Of a stretch of DNA of 64,000 bases, positions 1 through 12,644 are shown piece by piece. The notes under the pieces were generated by a model. That model was not told the DNA's origin and searched no databases. It saw only the letters and a list, made by a program, of their open reading frames with translations. The position numbers and the translations under genes are program-made. The stretch is from positions 9,306,170-9,370,169 of the forward strand of contig OZ025218.1 of NCBI GenBank assembly GCA_964019055.1, read 5' to 3'. The stretch's first letter is position 1. Every line of letters begins with the position of its first letter. The DNA is from Anthopleura xanthogrammica. Taxonomy: Eukaryota; Cnidaria; Anthozoa; Actiniaria; Actiniidae.

Positions 1-3000
1 AGGGCATTTTCGACCATTTTAAGGCGAAAAGCATGGGCTATAGCCCATGGTTTTGATCAATTTTGAACCATTTTCACACCTTTTCAAAAAATATGCATTA
101 TTATTAACGATGCAAAATAGGGCATTTTCGACCATTTTAAGGCCAAAAGCATGGGCTATAGCCAATGGTTTTGATCAATTTTGAACCATTTTCACACCTT
201 TATAAAAAATATGCATTATTAATTAACGATGCAAAATAGGTCATTTTCGACCATTTTAAGGCCAAAAGCATGGGCTATAGCCAATGGTTTTGATCAATTT
301 TGAACCATTTTCACACCTTTTCAAAAAATATGCATTATTAATTAACGATGCAAAAAAGGTCATTTTCGACCATTTTAAGGCCAAAAGCATGGCCTATAGC
401 CAATGGTTTTGATCAATTTTGAACCATTTTCACACCTTTATAAAAAATATGCATTATTAATTAACGATGCAAAATAGGTCATTTTCGACCATTTTAAGGC
501 CAAAAGCAAGGCCTATAGCCAATGGTTTTGATCAATTTTGAACCATTTTCACACCTTTTCAAAAAATATGCATTATTAATTAACGATGCAAAATAGGTCA
601 TTATCGACCATTTTAAGGCCAAAAGCAAGGGCTATAGCCAATGGTTTTGATCTATTTCGGACCATTTTCGAAAAATATACATTATTTATTAACGATGCAA
701 AATAGGTCATTTTCGACCATTTTAAGGCCAAAAGCATGGGCTATAGCCCATGGTTTTGATCAATTTTGAACCATTTTCACACCTTTTTAAAAAATATGTA
801 TTATTAATTAACGATGCAAAATAGGTCATTTTCGACCATTTTACGGCCAAAAGCAAGGCCTATAGCCAATGGTTTTGATCGATTTTGAACCATTTTCACA
901 CCTTTTCAAAAAATATCCATTATTTATTAACGATGCAAAATAGGTCATTTTCGACCATTTTAAGGCCAAAAGCAAGGCCTATAGCCAATGGTTTTGATCG
1001 ATTTTGAACCATTTTCACACCTTTTCAAAAAATATCCATTATTTATTAACGATGCAAAATAGGGCATTTTCGACCATTTTAAGGCCAAAAGCATGGCCTA
1101 TAGCCCATGGTTTTGATCAATTTTGAACCATTTTCACACCTTTTCAAAAAATATGCATAATTAATTAACGATGCAAAATAGGGCATTTTCGACCATTTTA
1201 AGGCCAAAAGCATGGGCTATAGCCCATGGTTTTGATCTATTTCGGACCATTTTCGAAAAATATACATTATTTATTAACGATGCAAAATAGGGCATTTTTG
1301 ACCATTTTAAGGCCAAAAGCATGGCCTATAGCCCATGGTTTTGATCAATTTTGAACCATTTTCACACCTTTTTAAAAAATATGCATTATTAATTAACGAT
1401 GCAAAATAGGTCATTTTCGACCATTTTAAGGCCAAAAGCATGGGCTATAGCCCATGGTTTTGATCAATTTTGAACCATTTTCACACCTTTTCAAAAAATA
1501 TCCATTATTAATTAACGATGCAAAATAGGTCATTTTCGACCATTTTAAGGCCAAAAGCAAGGCCTATAGCCAATGGTTTTGATCGATTTTGAACCATTTT
1601 CACACCTTTTCAAAAAATATCCATTATTTATTAACGATGCAAAATAGGTCATTTTCGACCATTTTAAGGCCAAAAGCATGGGCTATAGCCCATGGTTTTG
1701 ATCAATTTTGAACCATTTTCACACCTTTTTAAAAAATATCCATTAATTATTAACGATGCAAAATAGGTCATTTTCGACCATTTTAAGGCCAAAAGCATGG
1801 GCTATAGCCCATGGTTTTGATCAATTTTGAACCATTTTCACACCTTTTTAAAAAATATGCATAATTAATTAACGATGCAAAATAGGTCATTTTCGACCAT
1901 TTTAAGGCCAAAAGCATGGGCTATAGCCAATGGTTTTGATCGATTTTGGACTATTTTCACACCTTTTCGAAAAATATGCATTATTTATTAACGATGCAAA
2001 ATAGGTCATTTTCGACCATTTTAAGGCCAAAAGCATGGCCTATAGCCCATGGTTTTGATCAATTTTGAACCATTTTCACACCTTTTCAAAAAATATGCAT
2101 TATTAATTAACGATGCAAAAAAGGTCATTTTCGACCATTTTAAGGCCAAAAGCATGGCCTATAGCCAATGGTTTTGATCGATTTTGGACCATTTTCACAC
2201 CTTTTCAAAAAATATCCATTATTTATTAACGATGCAAAATAGGGCATTTTCGACCATTTTAAGGCGAAAAGCATGGGCTATAGCCCATGGTTTTGATCAA
2301 TTTTGAACCATTTTCACACCTTTTCAAAAAATATGCATTATTATTAACGATGCAAAATAGGGCATTTTCGACCATTTTAAGGCCAAAAGCATGGGCTATA
2401 GCCAATGGTTTTGATCAATTTTGAACCATTTTCACACCTTTATAAAAAATATGCATTATTAATTAACGATGCAAAATAGGTCATTTTCGACCATTTTAAG
2501 GCCAAAAGCATGGGCTATAGCCAATGGTTTTGATCAATTTTGAACCATTTTCACACCTTTTCAAAAAATATGCATTATTAATTAACGATGCAAAAAAGGT
2601 CATTTTCGACCATTTTAAGGCCAAAAGCATGGCCTATAGCCAATGGTTTTGATCAATTTTGAACCATTTTCACACCTTTATAAAAAATATGCATTATTAA
2701 TTAACGATGCAAAATAGGTCATTTTCGACCATTTTAAGGCCAAAAGCAAGGCCTATAGCCAATGGTTTTGATCAATTTTGAACCATTTTCACACCTTTTC
2801 AAAAAATATGCATTATTAATTAACGATGCAAAATAGGTCATTATCGACCATTTTAAGGCCAAAAGCAAGGGCTATAGCCAATGGTTTTGATCTATTTCGG
2901 ACCATTTTCGAAAAATATACATTATTTATTAACGATGCAAAATAGGTCATTTTCGACCATTTTAAGGCCAAAAGCATGGGCTATAGCCCATGGTTTTGAT

Positions 3001-6000
3001 CAATTTTGAACCATTTTCACACCTTTTTAAAAAATATGTATTATTAATTAACGATGCAAAATAGGTCATTTTCGACCATTTTAAGGCCAAAAGCAAGGCC
3101 TATAGCCAATGGTTTTGATCGATTTTGAACCATTTTCACACCTTTTCAAAAAATATCCATTATTTATTAACGATGCAAAATAGGTCATTTTCGACCATTT
3201 TAAGGCCAAAAGCATGGGCTATAGCCAATGGTTTTGATCAATTTTGAACCATTTTCACACCTTTTTAAAAAATATCCATTAATTATTAACGATGCAAAAT
3301 AGGTCATTTTCGACCATTTTAAGGCCAAAAGCATGGCCTATAGCCAATGGTTTTGATCAATTTTGAACCATTTTCACACCTTTTCAAAAAATATGCATTA
3401 TTATTAACGATGCAAAATAGGGCATTTTCGACCATTTTAAGGCCAAAAGCATGGGCTATAGCCAATGGTTTTGATCAATTTTGAACCATTTTCACACCTT
3501 TATAAAAAATATGCATTATTAATTAACGATGCAAAATAGGTCATTTTCGACCATTTTAAGGCCAAAAGCATGGGCTATAGCCAATGGTTTTGATCAATTT
3601 TGAACCATTTTCACACCTTTTCAAAAAATATGCATTATTAATTAACGATGCAAAAAAGGTCATTTTCGACCATTTTAAGGCCAAAAGCATGGCCTATAGC
3701 CAATGGTTTTGATCAATTTTGAACCATTTTCACACCTTTTCAAAAAATATCCATTATTTATTAACGATGCAAAATAGGGCATTTTCGACCATTTTAAGGC
3801 CAAAAGCAAGGCCTATAGCCAATGGTTTTGATCAATTTTGAACCATTTTCACACCTTTTCAAAAAATATCCATTATTTATTAACGATGCAAAATAGGTCA
3901 TTTTCGACCATTTTAAGGCCAAAAGCAAGGCCTATAGCCAATGGTTTTGATCGATTTTGAACCATTTTCACACCTTTTCAAAAAATATCCATTATTTATT
4001 AACGATGCAAAATAGGGCATTTTCGACCATTTTAAGGCCAAAAGCATGGCCTATAGCCCATGGTTTTGATCAATTTTGAACCATTTTCACACCTTTTCAA
4101 AAAATATGCATTATTAATTAACGATGCAAAAAAGGTCATTTTCGACCATTTTAAGGCCAAAAGCATGGCCTATAGCCAATGGTTTTGATCGATTTTGGAC
4201 CATTTTCACACCTTTTCAAAAAATATCCATTATTTATTAACGATGCAAAATAGGGCATTTTCGACCATTTTAAGGCCAAAAGCATGGGCTATAGCCCATG
4301 GTTTTGATCAATTTTGAACCATTTTCACACTTTTTCAAAAAATATGCATTATTATTAACGATGCAAAATAGGGCATTTTCGACCATTTTAAGGCCAAAAG
4401 CATGGGCTATAGCCAATGGTTTTGATCAATTTTGAACCATTTTCACACCTTTATAAAAAATATGCATTATTAATTAACGATGCAAAATAGGTCATTTTCG
4501 ACCATTTTAAGGCCAAAAGCATGGGCTATAGCCAATGGTTTTGATCAATTTTGAACCATTTTCACACCTTTTCAAAAAATATGCATTATTAATTAACGAT
4601 GCAAAAAAGGTCATTTTCGACCATTTTAAGGCCAAAAGCATGGCCTATAGCCAATGGTTTTGATCAATTTTGAACCATTTTCACACCTTTATAAAAAATA
4701 TGCATTATTAATTAACGATGCAAAATAGGTCATTTTCGACCATTTTAAGGCCAAAAGCATGGCCTATAGCCCATGGTTTTGATCAATTTTGAACCATTTT
4801 CACACCTTTTCAAAAAATATGCATTATTAATTAACGATGCAAAATAGGTCATTATCGACCATTTTAAGGCCAAAAGCAAGGGCTATAGCCAATGGTTTTG
4901 ATCTATTTCGGACCATTTTCTAAAAATATACATTATTTATTAACGATGCAAAATAGGTCATTTTCGACCATTTTAAGACCAAAAGCATGGGCTATAGCCC
5001 ATGGTTTTGATCAATTTTGAACCATTTTCACACCTTTTCAAAAAATATGCATTATTAATTAACGATGCAAAATAGGTCATTTTCGACCATTTTAAGGCCA
5101 AAAGCAAGGCCTATAGCCAATGGTTTTGATCGATTTTGAACCATTTTCACACCTTTTCAAAAAATATCCATTATTTATTAACGATGCAAAATAGGTCATT
5201 TTCGACCATTTTAAGGCCAAAAGCATGGGCTATAGCCAATGGTTTTGATCAATTTTGGACCATTTTCACACCTTTTTAAAAAATATCCATTAATTATTAA
5301 CGATGCAAAATAGGTCATTTTCGACCATTTTAAGGCCAAAAGCATGGCCTATAGCCAATGGTTTTGATCAATTTTGAACCATTTTCACACCTTTTCAAAA
5401 AATATGCATTATTAATTAACGATGCAAAATAGATCATTTTCGACCATTTTAAGGCCAAAAGCATGGCCTATAGCCCATGGTTTTGATCAATTTTGAACCA
5501 TTTTCACACCTTTATAAAAAATATGCATTATTAATTAACGATGCAAAATAGGTCATTTTCGACCATTTTAAGGCCAAAAGCATGGGCTATAGCCCATGGT
5601 TTTGATCAATTTTGAACCATTTTCACACCTTTTTAAAAAATATGCATTATTAATTAACGATGCAAAATAGGTCATTTTCGACCATTTTAAGGCCAAAAGC
5701 ATGGGCTATAGCCAATGGTTTTGATCGATTTTGGACTATTTTCACACCTTTTCGAAAAATATGCATTATTTATTAACGATGCAAAATAGGTCATTTTCGA
5801 CCATTTTAAGGCCAAAAGCAAGGCCTATAGCCAATGGTTTTGATCAATTTTGAACCATTTTCACACCTTTTTAAAAAATATGCATTATTAATTAACGATG
5901 CAAAATAGGTCATTTTCGACCATTTTAAGGCCAAAAGCATGGGCTATAGCCAATGGTTTTGATCGATTTTGGACTATTTTCACACCTTTTCGAAAAATAT

Positions 6001-7557
6001 GCATTATTTATTAACGATGCAAAATAGGGCATTTTCGACCATTTTAAGGCCAAAAGCAAGGCCTATAGCCAATGGTTTTGATCAATTTTGAACCATTTTC
6101 ACACCTTTTTAAAAAATATGCATTATTAATTAACGATGCAAAATAGGTCATTTTCGACCATTTTAAGGCCAAAAGCATGGGCTATAGCCCATGGTTTTGA
6201 TCGATTTTGGACCATTTTCACACCTTTATAAAAAATATGCATTATTAATTAACGATGCAAAATAGGTCATTTTCGACCATTTTAAGGCCAAAAGCATGGG
6301 CTATAGCCAATGGTTTTGATCGATTTTGGACTATTTTCACACCTTTTCGAAAAATATGCATTATTTATTAACGATGCAAAATAGGGCATTTTCGACCATT
6401 TTAAGGCCAAAAGCAAGGCCTATAGCCCATGGTTTTGATCAATTTTGAACCATTTTCACACCTTTTTAAAAAATATGCATTATTAATTAACGATGCAAAA
6501 TAGGGCATTTTCGACCATTTTAAGGCCAAAAGCATGGCCTATAGCCCATGGTTTTGATCGATTTTGGACCATTTTCACACCTTTATAAAAAATATGCATT
6601 ATTAATTAACGATGCAAAATAGATCATTTTCAACCATTTTAAGGCCAAAAGCATGGCCTATAGCCCATGGTTTTGATCAATTTTGAACCATTTTCACACC
6701 TTTTCAAAAAATATGCATTATTAATTAACGATGCAAAATAGGTCATTTTCGACCATTTTAAGGCCAAAAGCATGGCCTATAGCCCATGGTTTTGATCGAT
6801 TTTGGACCATTTTCACATCTTTTTAAAAAATATGCATAATTAATTAACGATGCAAAATAGATCATTTTCGACCATTTTAAGGCCAAAAGCATGGGCTATA
6901 GCCCATGGTTTTGATCAATTTTGAACCAGTTTCACACCTTTTTAAAAAATATGCATTATTAATTAACGATGCAAAATAGGGCATTTTTTTCGACCATTTT
7001 AAGGCCAAAAGCATGGCCTATAGACCATGGTTTTGATCAATTTTGAACCATTTTCACACCTTTTCAAAAAATATGCATTATTAATTAACGATGCAAAATA
7101 GATCATTTTGGACCATTTTAAGGCCGAAAGCATGGGCTATAGCCCATGGTTTTGATCGATTTTGGACCATTTTCACACCTTTTCTAAAAATATACATTAT
7201 TTATTAACGATGCAAAATAGGTCATTATCGACCATTTTAAGGCCAAAAGCATGGGCTATAGCCCATGGTTTTGATCAATTTTGAACCATTTTCACACCTT
7301 TTTAAAAAATATGCATTATTAATTAACGATGCAAAATAGGGCATTTTCGACCATTTTAAGGCCAAAAGCATGGGCTATAGCCCATGGTTTTGATCGATTT
7401 TGGAGCATTTTCGCACATTTTCAAAAAATATCATTATTTATAAACGATCCAAAATAGGTGATTTTCGACCATTTTAAGGCCAAGAGCATGGGCTATAGCC
7501 CATGGTTTTGATTGATTTTGGACCATTTTCACACCTTTTCAAAAAAATTGCATTATT
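1..7557. repeat. Satellite array, ~118-119 bp monomer
   Basis: About 64 head-to-tail monomers fill the left edge, which is open. Each monomer starts near AGGKCATTTTCGACCATTTT and ends near AACGATGCAAAAT. Many monomers carry the perfect 16-bp palindrome ATGGGCTATAGCCCAT; others have GGCC or CCAAT variants of it. A shortened monomer about 20 bp smaller (marked by TCTATTTCGG) recurs near 651, 1237, 2891 and 4902. Positions 1 to about 840 and 2241 to about 3080 match monomer by monomer, including the rare GGCGAAAAG variant, which shows a higher-order repeat of 2240 bp. The last monomers before 7557 are more diverged, as expected at an array edge. No gene is seen inside. Confidence 0.97.
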
Positions 7558-7789
7558 ATAAAAACTAGGGAAATGCATGCACGGACGTTTTTCATTTGTG
7601 TCATTTTATTACAGTGACCGCGCTTTGGCGGCTGCGGGGTGTCAAGTCTCCCATCCCTCACCTAAAATTTTGTGCAAAAATAACTTAAACAATTCTTTTT
7701 TTGAAAAGCAACCATAGTTGCGTCCTAACTAAAAGTGAATTCAAAATAGTGATAAAAGAAATAAGCCCTATGGGCTTCCTGTGCTTTAC

Positions 7790-9752
7790 CTGTCTAGATC
7801 ATCCACAGGGATCCCATTACCACCCCATCCACAGTAGTTTCCATAGTTGACAAAATCAAATGTGCTTCGCCCGGTTGCGCATTCGATCATGTTTTTGAAC
7901 TGCCAGAGCTGCCTTTTTTTTCCTGAGACATCAACTATGGAGAATTAGAAAATAAGTGAAAATATGTAAATGAATATCTTGAGTCTGAAGTCTAGGAATA
8001 GATCCCCTCACAGTTCCCAGCACCATCTCGAAAGGTAGCCGTGCCTTTGCATCGAAGCGAAACGAAAGGTGAGCTTGTAATGATAGGGATTTTTTTAAAC
8101 ACCTTGGACAATTATTCACTTGTCTCTATCATTGCAAAGGCACCTCATATCTCGCTTCGATGCAAAGGCACGACTACCTTTTAAGATGGCGCAGGGAACT
8201 GTGAAGGTGACTATTAGAATCATAGACTATAGAAGGTGACTATCACGACAAAATATGGCTTTGGCTAGAGTCTGGAGATAGTGGAACAGCTTTAAGTTAG
8301 TTGTCAGTTAAAATGTTCCCTATTTGTCAGTTGTAATTTAAATTTCAGGCTTTTTTGTCAGTTGTCAGTTAAATTTTAGAGCATTTGTCAGTTGTCAGTA
8401 AAGCATCATGATATTGAGACCCTGTTTCGTGTACGTGAATCAAAGGGTTTCCATGCGACCGACACGTTAATCCGCTTGAAGTTTTGTTACCTTTTGGTTG
8501 ACTCTTCCTGTAATGGTGACCCTGGAAAGATGAATAAGAAACAACCAATAACAACTTTTTGCCTATCAGTCTAAAAATAGCTCCAATGCTTTGCCCAATG
8601 GCAGAACGTTTTCTATTCTATTCGACATCGCCAACAGGCCAAAAGCATGAGTCTATTTAATTCAATCTTATGTAGACCCCTTGCAGCACGTCGGAAAGCA
8701 GCTCAATTTGGAGGACAAAACAATAGGTTCCAATATTTTCAGGAGATTGAAATTCTTTTGTTTTGTCCTCCACATTGAGCTGCTATGACGTCACGTGAAT
8801 GGGCCGGGTCTATTACAGGTACTAGCAGGAAGACTGGTCTTAGTGTTTCATAGCAAAGGTTTCCATAGTGATGCATGTCATAAAAAAGTTTCCATGGTGA
8901 AAAGTTTGATTCATTGAAAACGTTTTTTGTTCACGGTGGATTTTTTTTTGTTTGTTTCTTTTTTTTAAAGGCTGCAACATATGTTGAAAAAGAGAGTAGA
9001 ATTTCATGATCGCTTCGAGATTTTTTTTTGTTTATTAAGACTTTAGACCTTTTTTTCTAGGACTCCAACTTATTACCCAAAGTAATTTTTTATTGATGCA
9101 ATTTTTGGAAGAGAAATGTTAACATTTCTTTGGCCCTTTTTTGGTCAAATTGCCGCAGACAAATAGTGCTTCAAAATCTGACCTCTCTCTCTATCTGGAA
9201 TGATTTTCAATTATGTGTTTAAATAAAATCTTTCCGTTAAACTATTAGAGAGACCACGAAGCAAGAAGAAAGCGTTTCACACCTCAATTATAATCACAAT
9301 TAATATAATCCCGTGCCTTGGTTTCAATTAACATATTTTCGCTCTGAATATGAAATTTTGATGTGATTTGAAGGGGAAGTTATGATGTGGTTTAAAGGTT
9401 GCTTGACACGCTGTCCGGAATATGTACCTTGGATTTAACAATGAGCGATGTGAACGAGTTTTTACTTAAAAAGTAGAGTATCGTTTAGCTTTGTCTGGAT
9501 GAATGGTTGGATAAAGAAAATATGAAAAAATGAAAAACTGAAAAAAACGAGAAGAAATTACTTAAAACAAGGAAGATAAACAAACAAAAAACAAACAAAC
9601 AAACAAACAGAAAAGGTGATGGAAAAAATATATTTGGAAAAAATTAGCAGTACCTGTACCTTATGTTTCTTCAAGTGTTTACTGCTCACGATGACGGAGA
9701 TCACGAGAATCATCGCCAGCAACATGCTACACTTAGTTGTTGCTTTACCCAT
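7790..9752 (-). CDS. Partial secreted phospholipase A2 locus (PLA2 copy 0)
   Basis: Two exons are visible. A signal-peptide exon (9752..9660, 31 codons, starts MGKATTK, hydrophobic core [12 protein letters not shown]) ends at AAG/GTACAG; a second donor 6 nt later is in the same phase. The other exon (7934..7790, 145 nt, the family's fixed length) encodes a basic processing site KKR, then QLWQF, the helix-1 Cys in IECATG, and the calcium loop YCGWGG followed by DDLDR, ending at a GT donor. The short linking exon 2 was not found between them. The catalytic Cys-Cys-x-x-His-Asp exon and the last exon are absent from 7561-7789, after which satellite DNA begins. The locus is more diverged than copies 1-6. 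Either the gene continues beyond more than 7.5 kb of satellite, or it is truncated and dead. The exon identity is secure; the gene model is not. Confidence 0.6.
8009..8203. mobile_element. Foldback MITE with CACAGTTCCC ends
   Basis: The two ends are inverted copies (CACAGTTCCC at 8009-8018, GGGAACTGTG at 8194-8203). The complementarity continues inward through the region around GTGCCTTTGCATCGAAGCGA and its inverse near 8151-8175. It lies between the two visible exons of PLA2 copy 0. No coding capacity is seen. Confidence 0.7.
8673..8812. mobile_element. Short inverted-repeat element, dispersed family
   Basis: The element starts TAGACCCC and ends GGGTCTA and is internally self-complementary, with copies of TTTGGAGGACAAAAC and GTTTTGTCCTCC. 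Related or nested copies occur at about 42559-42870, 48494-48560 and 53859-53960, so this is a mobile family spread across the window. Confidence 0.65.
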
Positions 9753-9976
9753 CTCTTTTACAAAATCAAATGATAACTCAGAGGCAGGGATACATAGGAG
9801 AACTTGATTCCTTCCAGCTTTTTTTTCCTCTCGTTTATTTTTAAGGAGGGGCGTTCCTGGTTTACAGGATACCAACTCATCGCCAAGCTGGTGATGGATT
9901 GTTGATTGACATGGAGCTCAGCGTGAATTTGAACTGTTGAGCTGGTCTTATTATGAGCCTTCATCAGGAGGTACAA

Positions 9977-11226
9977 CCACCATGAAAAATATCTTAGTCT
10001 TGGAGAAAGAAAAGAAAAGAGTTGAAAGGAAAGGAAAAGAAAGGGAAGGAAAGAAAAGAAAAGAAAAGAAAAAAAGAAGGAAAATAAAGAGAGCCCCCCC
10101 CCCCCCCCTATTTTAAATTTTGTTTCTGCGAGTTTTAGCGGATTTTTTTTTTTTTTTTTTTTGCTTTTTGTTATTGTTATTTATTTTTTATTTTTTTGCT
10201 TTTTTGCTTCGGCGCAATTTTGGCGATTTCATCATATTCCCATGATATGGACGCGAGAATGAACCTAACACACACAGCCGTTCAATCTGAGTTTACTTTC
10301 TTTATTTTTACTTTTTTACTGTATTTTCAATTATTATAGTCATTTGAAGAATCCATACAGTAAAAACCCGCGTACTAGCAAGAACCTAGATTTTTCCAAG
10401 TTAGCCTAAAAACGTTCTTATATAAATGGTATTTACTGGAATTTTATGCTATTTAGATTCTTATGGCTAATTTACGTCAAGCGTGACCAGTAACTCGAAT
10501 GTTTTGATTGGAGTTTCGGCGGCTTCGTTTGAAATTCCAAATCTCGGCGCAAACTATGAGCAAAACTCTGGCAACTCATAATATTTATATTTTTTAAATA
10601 AATATTTTGAAGCTGATACTTAGCGAGGTGGTTGGCAAGTGAATTCTTTTGGAAAATATTTCACAATTATTCATGATAGCAGGTCCAAAATCCAATTTTT
10701 AACTGAATTTTTTTTTGAATGTCGGAGCCGTTGATTGGAGATTTGAAATGTTACACTGTAATTTGAAGACTTGAAAACTACATTTGAAGTCTCGGATTTA
10801 CTGGTCACGCGTGACGTAAATTAGCTGTAAATTGGTTTTTATTTTTATTTGTCTTATAAAACTCTGAACTCAAATGAGACAAATTGTTGTGTTGAATTAT
10901 CACTGAAGACAGGACTTTTTCCTTGGAGATCTGCAAGGTTCTCGTACAGTAGGTTATATGTAATTAACTAAAGTAGATATTTATTATAGTTTGCATGTAC
11001 GGTTACTTCTTTAGGGCATAAATCTTAGGTTAAAATGCATAGTTTTCCCTCCATCTTTACCTGGAGATCTTAGGTTCATTTTGTAAAATAAGAAACTATT
11101 TAAAATTTTAGGCTAAAACAGGTTCTTTTGTAAAGGGGGTCTAAATTGATATTTTTAACCTAACAGGTTCTTAAATTCTAGGTTCTTATACCGGCGCGGG
11201 CTTTTACTTTATCCAAGATGCTGAAA
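9977..11226. other. Intergenic, AT-rich, low-complexity tracts
   Basis: This stretch holds a purine-rich GA tract (about 10008-10098), a run of C at about 10092-10108, T-rich runs, and a piece at about 10275-10350 that matches the 3' flanks of PLA2 copies 2 and 3 (near 15000 and 20510). That match suggests the 3' flank of copy 1 was split from its last exon by inserted DNA. No gene is seen. Confidence 0.6.
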
Positions 11227-12644
11227 CTAAAACCACGACTGGTTGTATTCTGGGTTGTAACGATATCTCGCAAAGCACTCGGCTGCACGCTTATCACATC
11301 TACAAACGGCTCGTTTACATTTATCCACGTTGAGACCTTTAAAAGAAAGAATGCCGAAAAAAGCTTAGATATACGTTTTAAGATTAAGACAAACTGTGTC
11401 TTTAACCTGTGCTTCCAATTGATATTTGCCATTCCGAGGTCGAGTTTATTACAGTGCATTGTGGGACTGTTTTAAGGGACATATTTCCAAGATGGCGTCG
11501 ATTTCGTCCCCTCAAACAGTCCCACAATGCACTGCAATGACAACTCGACCCAGTTTCATCTCAACCTCAGAAAGGCTTATAGCTTTAAAACGATCACTAG
11601 ATTTGTTCTCATTCCGCTGGTATTCTGTTGAATTGAGTGTTGATCTGAATGAAACCTACAATGAGTCCACTTCATATAGAACCAATACTGACGGTACTGA
11701 ATTAAGGGTGAAATGCTCTTTGAAATACACATTTGCGGCTATAATATCATGAATGTTTGTTGTACTTACTGCAAGAGATTTTACACGAAGGGTGCTCTCC
11801 TTTCATGGTGTAGTTGTATTCCAACCATTTCGGACCGCAGTCATCGTTACGTCCGTAACAATTGTCATGAATTTTACAGCATCTATTAAAAATAATTTAA
11901 GTGTTTTCATGCTGATACTATTTGGTCACTTAAGTCCACGATTTTGAGCTCAAGTCTGGCCAGATTTATAGAAAATGTATCGGTTTTGATGGAATTTAGA
12001 GCTTCCAAAGGGAAGTAGTTCGGGAAGAAAATTGTCGTCGCTTGCCTCGAGATCGATTTTACGTTTACTGTTTAGTAGTTTGTAGGGTGGTTTGTTTCGC
12101 CGTAAATCTGTTCGCCGTAGATCAGGGAAGTTCTATATTCCCCATACATTTCCTATAAGATTCGGCGGCCATTTTGTAAGCTGAAACGCATCATTGCGCA
12201 TGTGCGATCAGGCTCATGTCAGGCTCAGGTCCCATATTTCTGGCAATGAGATGAAATCCTGCCATTCTAACCAGTACTTTGACAGTGCGAAGTCAACTAT
12301 GAGAAGCATGAGAATATAAATAAAATATTTGGCACACATAATTTATTTTACAGTACTGACCTGTCAACTCCATCTACCGGTTTGCCCTTTCCCCCCCAGC
12401 CACAAAAATTGCCATAGTTAATGTATTTCAAAGCATATCTATTGGTTGCACACTTGATCATACTGGCAAACTGAAACAAGTCTCGTTTTTCAGCACGAAC
12501 ATCACCTAGAAAAATTAAGTGAGAAAAGGGGATCACTAAATATTGATCAGTAAATGAAGTTTACCGCAAAAAGAATCCTCTCATTAAACAGGCGTTACAA
12601 AGAAAGAAAAACTTACCTTTCTTGACATCCATTCTTTTGTGAAC
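11227..12644 (-). CDS. Secreted phospholipase A2 (PLA2 copy 1), exons 2-5, no exon 1 seen
   Basis: Exons are 12644..12617 (28 nt), 12505..12361 (145 nt), 11882..11770 (113 nt) and 11336..11227 (110 nt, stop TAG). All have GT-AG junctions and phases that join without a frameshift, giving 131 codons plus stop. Exon 3 carries the propeptide site AEKR before DLFQF and the calcium-loop sequence FCGWGG. Exon 4 has the active-site block CCKIHDNCY (His48-Asp49 and Tyr52 by pancreatic numbering), and exon 5 has CRCDKRAAECF with the catalytic Asp99. PLA2 enzymes hydrolyse the sn-2 ester of phospholipids, are Ca2+-dependent and act outside the cell. It keeps the Cys61 and Cys91 positions. No signal-peptide exon is recognisable up to the end of copy 2 at 15052. 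It may be lost, highly diverged, or supplied by splicing from the exon 1 of copy 2 at 18372-18452. Confidence 0.82.
11438..11550. mobile_element. MITE in intron 4 of PLA2 copy 1
   Basis: The ends GGTCGAG and CTCGACC are inverted repeats. Inside them ACAGTGCATTGTGGGACTGT is mirrored by ACAGTCCCACAATGCACTGC. The homologous intron of copy 2 lacks this insert. Confidence 0.7.

Noticed and set aside
1..7557. CRISPR-like array
   Set aside because: Repeats are direct, about 118 bp and contiguous without unique spacers; this is eukaryotic satellite DNA.
8480..8520. Possible 17-nt exon 2 of PLA2 copy 0 (AG/GAAGAGTCAACCAAAAG/GT on the minus strand)
   Set aside because: The splice sites look good, but its length puts exon 3 out of frame, so it cannot link the two known exons.
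11178..11475. Open frames of 85-93 codons on both strands
   Set aside because: They overlap the last exon of PLA2 copy 1 in other frames and run through its acceptor site.
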